Below, one piece after another: positions 1 to 5,568 of a stretch of 9,367 nucleotides of DNA (position 1 is the stretch's first letter; each line of letters begins with the position of its first letter). Below the pieces are notes generated by a model, which saw nothing but the letters and a program-made list of their open reading frames with translations, did no database searches and had not been told where the DNA came from. This DNA is from an uncultured Terrimonas sp. (GTDB lineage Bacteria > Bacteroidota > Bacteroidia > Chitinophagales > Chitinophagaceae): positions 1-9,367 of the forward strand of contig CAMPJQ010000067.1 in assembly GCA_946886925.1 (NCBI GenBank), given 5' to 3'. The position numbers were made by a program, and so were the translations under genes.

Positions 1-1
1 G

Positions 2-1198
2 GATGTGCAGGGCACAGAACCGATGGTTGGAAACATGAACGATACCACATGGGCGCATAAAAAGGTTGGAAGCGGACGACGCCTGGGCGGGGGAATCTTA
101 CCTCAAACCGCTCCCACCTATCATGGGGGAGGCGGGCCGGCATGGGGCGGCATTGTGGTTACACTGCCCTGGTTCCTTTATGAATACCTGGGCGACAAAC
201 GCGCCATAGAACAAAACTTTGATATGATCAGGGGCTGGCTTGGTTTCTTAGATACGCACGTAAAAAACAACATGCTGACCCGCTACGGAGGAAGATGGGA
301 TTTTTTAGGCGACTGGCTTTGGCCGCACGCTACCACACAGGGCATGAACAATTATTCTGATGAAAACCTTTTTTTCAATAACTGTTACTGGATTTATAAC
401 CTCAAGACAGCCGCAAAACTTGCACGGGTCATAGGCAGAAATGAAGAGGCAGCACAATGGGAGCAACAGGCAAAATCGGCAAGCGAAGCTGTTCACCAAA
501 CCTGGTATCATGCTGCTGATCATAACTATGCCGACAGTAGCATGAGAAGCCTGGCGGCTGCATTGTATGGAGATATTATGCCTGCAGGATTACGTCCCTT
601 AGTGATGAAACGATTGGAAAAAGAGATCCTGGTGAACCAGAAAGGACACATTGATGCAGGCATAACCGGGGGAACAATGTTGTTTAAGGTACTCCGGGAA
701 GAAGGACGGGATGATCTGCTCTATTCCATGACTTCCCAAACAACGTACCCCAGTTGGGGCTTTATGCGTGAAAATGGTGCTACCACCATGTGGGAAATGT
801 GGGAAAAAGATCTTCCCGGCCACTCCCTGCTGCACAGCTCTTACCTATATCCCGGGGCATGGTATATTGATGGGGTTGCCGGAATCAGGAAGGATAATGC
901 CTTTCCGGGTTTCAGGAAATTCAGCCTGCGTGTTCCCCGATTCACCGGGGAGCAGTTAAGGTGGGCAAAAGCAGCGTTTGACTCCCCTTCTGGGAATATC
1001 AAAGCTCACTGGAAGCGTGAAAATAATAAGTTGGTATACCTGGTTACCATTCCCCCTAATTGCACGGCAACCATTTATTTCCCTGATGAAAATGGAAAAA
1101 CAGTTCAGGTAAATTCAGCTTACGCAAAAAAAACAGGGGTCAGCAATGGCTATGTTGTATTTGAAGCGCCTGCGGGAACTTACCGGTTTGAGAACTAA
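2..1198 (+). CDS. GH78 alpha-L-rhamnosidase, C-terminal part (5' end outside window)
   Basis: Glycoside hydrolase of family 78, expected to release terminal L-rhamnose from plant glycosides or polysaccharides by an inverting mechanism. The reading frame is open to the window edge (GAT at 2-4 precedes the GTG at 5), so the N-terminal domains and the general acid motif are missing and GTG at 5 should not be taken as the start. Counting from that GTG codon as residue 1, the visible part holds the (alpha/alpha)6 barrel: an AWGG segment near 46-49, a GDWLWP segment at 102-107, the GATTMWEMWE motif at 258-267 whose first Glu (E264) matches the family's catalytic base, and the C-terminal beta domain from about 300 to 397. 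It stops with TAA at 1196-1198. Many Bacteroidota GH78 enzymes are exported, but the signal region cannot be seen here. The family call is firm; substrate is unknown. Confidence 0.9.
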   Translation, partial: DVQGTEPMVGNMNDTTWAHKKVGSGRRLGGGILPQTAPTYHGGGGPAWGGIVVTLPWFLYEYLGDKRAIEQNFDMIRGWLGFLDTHVKNNMLTRYGGRWDFLGDWLWPHATTQGMNNYSDENLFFNNCYWIYNLKTAAKLARVIGRNEEAAQWEQQAKSASEAVHQTWYHAADHNYADSSMRSLAAALYGDIMPAGLRPLVMKRLEKEILVNQKGHIDAGITGGTMLFKVLREEGRDDLLYSMTSQTTYPSWGFMRENGATTMWEMWEKDLPGHSLLHSSYLYPGAWYIDGVAGIRKDNAFPGFRKFSLRVPRFTGEQLRWAKAAFDSPSGNIKAHWKRENNKLVYLVTIPPNCTATIYFPDENGKTVQVNSAYAKKTGVSNGYVVFEAPAGTYRFEN

Positions 1199-1257
1199 AA
1201 CTAATCGTTCCGCACTTCGGGGAAGTTTGGAATCTGCTATACAAAATCCGTCCGCTG

Positions 1258-1279
1258 TACAAAGTCTCCGAACTTTGTA
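1258..1279 (+). terminator. hairpin after the rhamnosidase gene, possible terminator
   Basis: A perfect 8-bp inverted repeat, tacaaagt at 1258-1265 and actttgta at 1272-1279, encloses a 6-base loop (ctccga). It lies 59 bases after the rhamnosidase stop and 70 bases before the hemerythrin start. No T-run follows, so it is not a standard intrinsic terminator. It could equally be an operator-like palindrome in the hemerythrin leader. Confidence 0.3.
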
Positions 1280-1349
1280 TACAGTATGTTCTTCCGGAAC
1301 TCCGTCCCGCAAACGAAAACATTAATAATATCGCATTATTCATCAATCA

Positions 1350-1868
1350 ATGAACAAGCCCCTATATCAATTTTTCACAAAAGACCATCGCCGCATCGAG
1401 GAATTATTAGATCTGGCAACCAAAAAACCCGATGAAATTCAAATGGAATATTATCACCGGTTTCGTGCAGGACTGCTGACACATATCAAAATGGAAGAGA
1501 AAATTCTTTTCCCGGCCGCGCAGAAAGCAAACGGAGGCATTCCCGTGCCGCTTGCCGCAAAACTCCGTCTTGACCACGGCGCAATAACCGCTTTAATGGT
1601 GCCCCCGCCCACGCCGGAGCTGATAAAAGTGCTGCGGCATGTTCTATACAGGCATGATATTGCAGAAGAAGAGCCCGGTGGCATGTACGATATATGCGAA
1701 ACACTGACCCAAAATCAAACTACGGAACTTTTAGAACAGCTTGCCCATGTTTCGGAAGTGCCGGTACACCCGCATCATCCGGCAGCTTTTGCGCTGGAAG
1801 CCGCCAAAAGGGCGCTTACGAGGGCCGGCTACGATTATGACGCCATAGCCCGGCAGATTGATCTTTAA
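1350..1868 (+). CDS. hemerythrin HHE-domain protein
   Basis: A 172-residue soluble protein of the hemerythrin HHE cation-binding family, expected to fold as a four-helix bundle with a di-iron site that binds O2 or responds to oxygen, NO or redox stress. The ligand pattern looks complete: H13 in KDHRRIEE, H45 and E49 in HIKMEEKILFP (HxxxE), H76 in LDHGAI, and H102 and E106 in HDIAEEE (HxxxE). The residues after about 130 form a C-terminal extension with a histidine-rich VHPHHP stretch (about 138-143) and a helical tail. There is no signal peptide or membrane segment, so it is probably cytoplasmic. The ATG at 1350 is preceded by a leader without a Shine-Dalgarno sequence, as is usual in this phylum. 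It stands alone, between a rhamnosidase and a long non-coding stretch, so context gives no partner. Family call is confident; whether it senses, stores or detoxifies is open. Confidence 0.88.
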   Translation: MNKPLYQFFTKDHRRIEELLDLATKKPDEIQMEYYHRFRAGLLTHIKMEEKILFPAAQKANGGIPVPLAAKLRLDHGAITALMVPPPTPELIKVLRHVLYRHDIAEEEPGGMYDICETLTQNQTTELLEQLAHVSEVPVHPHHPAAFALEAAKRALTRAGYDYDAIARQIDL

Positions 1869-1995
1869 CTCAAATAGCCACGCATTCACGAGTATTCCAA
1901 TGCAGTTTGATACATTCATTCACGCATTAGTGGCTGCTTAAGTTAACTTTTAAAATCATAACCATAACTTCTTCGAATGAACAGGAAGCATTGCA

Positions 1996-2095
1996 AATCC
2001 ATGAATGTGCAGCTATTCCGGCAAAGTGGGGCTGCGGTATAAAAAGGATGTATTTCATCTTTCACAATCAAAGCATAACATATTATTCATGGATT
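1996..2095. repeat. 11-bp inverted repeat pair, 78 bases apart
   Basis: aatccatgaat at 1996-2006 is the exact reverse complement of attcatggatt at 2085-2095. Both sides are flanked by tgca, so the match extends to about 15 pairs with one bulged G on the right arm. It could be the base of a long hairpin or a pair of binding sites. No function is assigned. Confidence 0.4.
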
Positions 2096-2153
2096 GTGCA
2101 TTGATGGGAAGGCACGGATGCCTCCTATGTCGGCATGACAAACGTCAGGAGAT

Positions 2154-2201
2154 ATACTGAACAATGGTACTAATGTTGAGCAGTTGTACCAATACTGAAC
2201 A
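2154..2201 (+). repeat. short direct repeat atactgaaca, 38-base period
   Basis: The 10-mer atactgaaca occurs at 2154-2163 and again at 2192-2201. Between the copies lies a ggtac/gtacc inverted pair and a partly similar segment (taatgttgagca), so the whole block looks like an eroded repeat or a cluster of related binding sites. Such short matches can also arise by chance. Confidence 0.35.
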
Positions 2202-2331
2202 TCGAATCACAGTCTGTCATGTCGGCCCCAGGGAAGTATCTGCATCATAAAATTCAAGCTGATAATAGGATCAAAGCCCTTTCGCCATCCCGAAATGTCC
2301 ATTGGTTGCCTGGAATTGTGCATGTTTGTTG

Positions 2332-2385
2332 CCGGTTGGTGCCTCCAGCAACCGGGGCAGCCTGCCGGGGCGGTGTCCCCACCGC
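2332..2385. repeat. two adjacent GC-rich hairpins
   Basis: The first hairpin pairs ccggttg (2332-2338) with caaccgg (2349-2355) around a 10-base loop. The second pairs gcggtg (2370-2375) with caccgc (2380-2385) around a 4-base tccc loop. An alternative pairing of gggg (2367-2370) with cccc (2377-2380) is also possible. The block is clearly more GC-rich than its surroundings. It resembles a REP-like twin hairpin or part of a structured RNA, but no copy elsewhere can be checked here. Confidence 0.45.
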
Positions 2386-2523
2386 ACACATGAAGCTAAA
2401 GCACTGCTTAACAAAAGTGTCGGGCCCTGGTGCTCCTCGCAAATTCAGATGGATCTGCCGGTGCATCGGCGGCATACATATTTCTATCTGCCGCGAATGT
2501 CTTAAATTGCAGGGCAACTGTAA

Positions 2524-2598
2524 GAGGTAAAATCAAATTATACTGCTTCAACGATTGGTCACGCCATGCCACCCGCTTCCTGCTTCCGGTTTTACCTC
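2524..2598 (+). promoter_or_regulatory. 9-bp inverted repeat in the leader of the VWA gene
   Basis: gaggtaaaa at 2524-2532 is the exact reverse complement of ttttacctc at 2590-2598, with 57 bases between; a wobble and a C-G pair extend it inward. The right arm ends 24 bases before the Shine-Dalgarno sequence of the VWA gene. It could form a leader stem or present two operator half-sites. No family of leader RNA is recognised. Confidence 0.35.
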
Positions 2599-2622
2599 AT
2601 GCAATGCACTTGTTAAACAAAG

Positions 2623-2628
2623 AAGGAG
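2623..2628 (+). promoter_or_regulatory. strong Shine-Dalgarno sequence of the VWA gene
   Basis: AAGGAG at 2623-2628 lies 6 bases before the ATG at 2635. It fixes the start of the VWA gene and is unusual here, because none of the other visible starts in the window has such a site. Confidence 0.7.
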
Positions 2629-2634
2629 TTTGAT

Positions 2635-3732
2635 ATGTTAGGGTTTCATTTTTCACTATACGATCCGCGGCAAAGCGGCAAAACACGGTTTGAGCAGTTG
2701 CTCGACCTGTTCATGCAATTGCTTACTTATACCAGCGGCGATGCAGGCGAAGCGCTGAACTGGCTTACGCAATTGGATAAACAATACCAGTTGACCGATG
2801 ATGAATACGGTATGGGCGACTTTATTGACGACTTAAGAGATAAAGGGTATATTGATGAAAACCGGGAGAACGGGACGATCAGCATCACTCCTAAAACCGA
2901 AAAGGGAATACGTAAAAAAAGTTTGGAAGAAATTTTTGGCAAGCTTAAAAAAACAAAAAAAGGCGATCATCAAACCTTTAAACCCGGACAGGGCGATGAG
3001 ATCAATCCCGAAACCCGTCCTTTCCAGTTTGGCGACATGCTGGAGCAGATTGATTTTGTGAGCTCTATCCGCAATGCACAGATCAATCATGGTGTAGACC
3101 AGTTGCAGTTGCGGGAAGACGACCTGGAGATCAGGGAAACGGATTTCAAATCGCAAACTTCAACGGTACTGATGATAGATATTTCGCATTCGATGATCCT
3201 CTATGGGGAAGACCGTATTACACCTGCTAAAAAAGTGGCCATGGCCCTTAGTGAACTCATCACTACCAAATATCCAAAAGACACGCTGGATATTGTAGTA
3301 TTTGGCAATGATGCATGGCCCATTGAGATTAAGGATATACCTTACCTTCAGGTGGGACCTTATCATACCAACACGGTAGCAGGACTGGAACTGGCAATGG
3401 ATATTTTACGGCGGCGTAAAAATCCCAATAAGCAGATTTTCATGATCACCGATGGAAAACCTACCTGTCTTAAATCAGGCAAACGATATTATAAAAACAG
3501 TTTCGGGTTAGACCGGAAGATCATTAACCGCTGTATCAATCTTGCAGCGCAGTGCAAAAAAATAAAAATACCCATTACTACTTTTATGATCGCCACCGAT
3601 CCGCACCTGCAGCGCTTTGTAACGGAATTTACAGAAACCAATAACGGTAAAGCCTATTTTGCAGCATTGGATAACTTAGGCGCATTTGTATTCAGGGATT
3701 TTGAAAACGGGAAACAAAAAACGGTGTATTAA
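2635..3732 (+). CDS. VWA-domain protein, partner of the downstream MoxR-type ATPase
   Basis: A 365-residue protein with a von Willebrand factor A domain at about 174-355. The MIDAS metal site is complete: DISHS (D182, S184, S186), a Thr in YHTNT (T245 or T247) and the Asp of ITDGKP (D273). The first 170 residues are charged and probably helical, with a lysine-rich stretch near 103-109, and match nothing I can name. There is no signal peptide or membrane helix, so the protein should be cytoplasmic, unlike membrane-anchored BatA-type VWA proteins. In known systems (RavA-ViaA, BchI-BchD, CoxD-CoxE, NorQ-NorD) such a protein links a target to an AAA+ ring. The ATPase gene follows after 68 bases on the same strand, which supports an operon. 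The start is set by AAGGAG 6 bases upstream. Domain and pairing are well supported; the target is unknown. Confidence 0.85.
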   Translation: MLGFHFSLYDPRQSGKTRFEQLLDLFMQLLTYTSGDAGEALNWLTQLDKQYQLTDDEYGMGDFIDDLRDKGYIDENRENGTISITPKTEKGIRKKSLEEIFGKLKKTKKGDHQTFKPGQGDEINPETRPFQFGDMLEQIDFVSSIRNAQINHGVDQLQLREDDLEIRETDFKSQTSTVLMIDISHSMILYGEDRITPAKKVAMALSELITTKYPKDTLDIVVFGNDAWPIEIKDIPYLQVGPYHTNTVAGLELAMDILRRRKNPNKQIFMITDGKPTCLKSGKRYYKNSFGLDRKIINRCINLAAQCKKIKIPITTFMIATDPHLQRFVTEFTETNNGKAYFAALDNLGAFVFRDFENGKQKTVY

Positions 3733-3735
3733 ACC

Positions 3736-3782
3736 AATAGAACAGCCATTACTCCCCAGGAGACAATTCAACCTGTTCTATT
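3736..3782 (+). promoter_or_regulatory. intercistronic hairpin between the VWA and ATPase genes
   Basis: aatagaacag (3736-3745) is the exact reverse complement of ctgttctatt (3773-3782), giving a 10-bp stem. Its 27-base apical part contains a small inner hairpin, ctcc (3752-3755) with ggag (3759-3762). It starts 4 bases after the VWA stop and ends 18 bases before the ATPase start, filling most of the gap. No T-run follows, so a full terminator is unlikely. An mRNA processing or stability element, or a partial attenuator setting the ratio of the two proteins, is plausible. Confidence 0.5.
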
Positions 3783-3800
3783 TAAAAAGCAGTAAAAAAG

Positions 3801-5333
3801 ATGAGTAAAACCATATTACCGGCAACATTAGGCGAATTAAAAAAATCGGGATACAAAAGCAAGGGAATCAAAGATGAAATGAGAGCTAATCTTATCCTGA
3901 AATTACAACATGGAGACCCCACATTTCCAGGGATTGTTGGTTATGAAGAAAGTGTAATACCCGATACAGAAAGAGCCATCTTATCGCGCCATAATATTTT
4001 ATTCCTCGGCCTTCGCGGGCAGGCAAAAACGCGTATGGCCCGCCAGATGATTGAATTGTTAGATGAATACATTCCGGTTATAGCGGGCAGTGAAACCAAT
4101 GATGACCCGCTGCATCCCCTTTCGCGACATGCACAGGAACTGATCGCCGAAAAGGGAGATGCTACGCCTGTTGCATGGTTGCACCGCAGCGAACGCTATG
4201 GCGAAAAGCTGGCCACACCCGATGTAAGCGTTGCCGACCTGATAGGCGATATAGACCCGATAAAAGCAGCCAACCTGAAACTGGCTTTTGCCGATGAAAG
4301 AGTAATTCATTATGGCATTATTCCCAGGAGCAACAGAGGCATTTTTGTTATCAATGAACTGCCCGATCTGCAGGCAAGAATTCAGGTTGCCTTGTTTAAT
4401 ATTCTGCAGGAAGGCGATATCCAGATACGCGGATTTAAATTGAGGCTTCCCCTTGATATATTATTTGTGTTTACCGCTAACCCCGAAGACTACACGAACA
4501 GAGGTTCCATTGTAACACCTTTAAAAGACCGTATAGAAAGCCAGATATTAACCCACTATCCAAAAAACATCGAAGACTCGCTTACCATTACCGAACAGGA
4601 AGCGGATATACTGGATGCTCAAACGGAAAAAGTAAAGATCAGCGACTTGGTAAAACGGCTGATAGAACAGGTGGCCTTTGAAGCAAGGGCAAGTGAAATG
4701 GTAGACCAGAAAAGCGGCGTATCCGCACGCTTACCTATTGCCGCATACGAAAATGCGGTAAGTGCAGCCGAAAGAAGAGCGATCATCAACAAGGAAAAGG
4801 AAACACAGGTATGGATTTCCGATTTAACCGGCATTATACCTTCTGTTACAGGTAAAGTGGAACTGGTATATGAAGGAGAACAGGAAGGCCCCTACCAGGT
4901 AGCATTTAATTTGCTGGGCAAAGCCATCCGCACACAGTTTGCACAGTATTTTCCTAATCCTGACACCCTAAAGAAAAGAAAAGTACAGCAAAAAGAAACG
5001 GATAATCCTTACCGTTCTATTATCAACTGGTTCGACAAGGGAAATACACTGGATATATTATTCAATGTAAAGGATAAAGAAAAAATCCAACTGTTATATA
5101 AAGTAGACGGACTGTACGGATTGGTGAAGAAAACTTTTTCGCATGCCAATGAAAAAGAAACGGCGCTGCTGATGGAGCTGATCCTGCATGGCTTATCATC
5201 GTACTCGCTGATCAGTAAAAAAGTGTTGGATGGTAAAATTGAATTTAAAGATCTGATGGGCTCCATGCTCAATATGGGTAAGGAAGCATCATCTTTTGAA
5301 GATGAAGAGGGTTTTGAGCAGGAAGGGTATTAG
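3801..5333 (+). CDS. MoxR / magnesium-chelatase-I-like AAA+ ATPase
   Basis: A 510-residue AAA+ ATPase of the MoxR/ChlI type, expected to form a ring that uses ATP to remodel a client, probably with the VWA protein encoded just upstream. Visible motifs: Walker A GLRGQAKT (70-77), a long insert between Walker A and B (about 95-170), Walker B region IFVINELPD (181-189) with Glu186 but Asn185 where Asp is usual, sensor 1 around FTANPED (Asn227), an LKDR segment (241-244) that may carry the arginine finger, and a possible sensor 2 Arg in SGVSARLPI (R310). The C-terminal 200 residues are acidic and helical and of unknown role. There is no membrane segment. Database entries often label such proteins 'magnesium chelatase', but no chlorophyll or cobalamin genes are near, so that role should not be assumed. 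The A-rich leader (AAAAAAG before ATG) has no Shine-Dalgarno sequence. Family is confident, substrate unknown. Confidence 0.86.
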   Translation: MSKTILPATLGELKKSGYKSKGIKDEMRANLILKLQHGDPTFPGIVGYEESVIPDTERAILSRHNILFLGLRGQAKTRMARQMIELLDEYIPVIAGSETNDDPLHPLSRHAQELIAEKGDATPVAWLHRSERYGEKLATPDVSVADLIGDIDPIKAANLKLAFADERVIHYGIIPRSNRGIFVINELPDLQARIQVALFNILQEGDIQIRGFKLRLPLDILFVFTANPEDYTNRGSIVTPLKDRIESQILTHYPKNIEDSLTITEQEADILDAQTEKVKISDLVKRLIEQVAFEARASEMVDQKSGVSARLPIAAYENAVSAAERRAIINKEKETQVWISDLTGIIPSVTGKVELVYEGEQEGPYQVAFNLLGKAIRTQFAQYFPNPDTLKKRKVQQKETDNPYRSIINWFDKGNTLDILFNVKDKEKIQLLYKVDGLYGLVKKTFSHANEKETALLMELILHGLSSYSLISKKVLDGKIEFKDLMGSMLNMGKEASSFEDEEGFEQEGY

Positions 5334-5347
5334 GCGTGGGCTGTGAG

Positions 5348-5474
5348 CAGTCAGCTATCAGCATTCAGTCGGAGGTCAGGTATTTCTGATTTCTGATTTC
5401 TGATTTGTTGATTTCTGATTTTTAGTTCATCGTGTAGCCCGTCGAATTTCGGATTTTTAACTTCGGATTTCGTT
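5348..5474. repeat. degenerate heptanucleotide tandem repeat, TTTCTGA type
   Basis: The convergent spacer shows a 7-base period. Units run CAGTCAG, CTATCAG, CATTCAG (5348-5368), two diverged units, then TTTCTGA three times in a row (5383-5403), an 8-base variant TTTGTTGA (5404-5411), and TTTCTGA again (5412-5418). After four diverged units the pattern returns in the same phase as TTTCGGA (5447-5453), TTTTTAA and CTTCGGA (5461-5467). The early TCAG units are complementary to the later CTGA units, so several hairpins are possible, one followed by a T5 run at 5419-5423. It may help end transcription from both flanking genes. Confidence 0.65.
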
Positions 5475-5540
5475 TGGTTCCTGTCATTTAACTTCCAGGT
5501 GTTTTGGGCAAGCAAGAATAAACCAGTATTGTAACCATGT

Positions 5541-5568
5541 CCTGCAACCTGTACCCTGTAACCTCAAA
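5541..5568. repeat. second heptad array, CCTGYAA type, running into the murB stop
   Basis: Four consecutive 7-base units, CCTGCAA, CCTGTAC, CCTGTAA and CCTCAAA, occupy 5541-5568. The last covers the murB stop codon (5564-5566 on the minus strand). The array differs in sequence from the TTTCTGA array in the same spacer but has the same unit length. Confidence 0.6.

Larger units (their letters stand above)
1869..2634 (+). other. 766-base gene-free stretch before the VWA/MoxR operon
   Basis: No convincing gene is present. The open frames of up to about 100 codons on both strands (2219-2530 +, 2254-2517 -, 2430-2633 +) overlap each other, are rich in Cys, His, Arg and Pro, and resemble no family I recognise. 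The stretch holds an inverted-repeat pair at 1996-2006/2085-2095, a 10-base direct repeat at 2154-2163/2192-2201, two GC-rich hairpins at 2332-2385, and another inverted repeat at 2524-2532/2590-2598 just before the next gene. A 10-bp palindrome (aagttaactt) lies at 1940-1949, and cacgcatt occurs at 1879-1886 and 1921-1928. It may be a long regulatory leader, may encode a small RNA, or may be the remains of a lost gene; the sequence alone cannot decide. Confidence 0.6.

Noticed and set aside
5..7. GTG at position 5 as the true start of the rhamnosidase
   Set aside because: The frame is open to the window edge and the protein lacks the N-terminal domains and the general acid region of GH78, so the gene clearly begins upstream.
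1271..1277. A -7-type promoter box (GAACTTTG) before the hemerythrin gene
   Set aside because: No TTG element lies at the expected distance upstream, and the box is part of the hairpin at 1258-1279.
2101..2260. A possible tRNA or known small RNA in the long leader
   Set aside because: No T-arm or anticodon-arm pattern was found, and the short stems do not assemble into a cloverleaf.
2219..2633. Open frames of 60-103 codons on both strands in the long gene-free stretch
   Set aside because: They overlap each other, have odd composition (rich in Cys, His, Arg, Pro), lack recognisable domains or ribosome sites, and span the GC-rich hairpins.
5383..5418. A CRISPR-like array in the repeats after the ATPase gene
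   Set aside because: Units are 7 bases long and directly abutting, with no spacers and no cas genes nearby.
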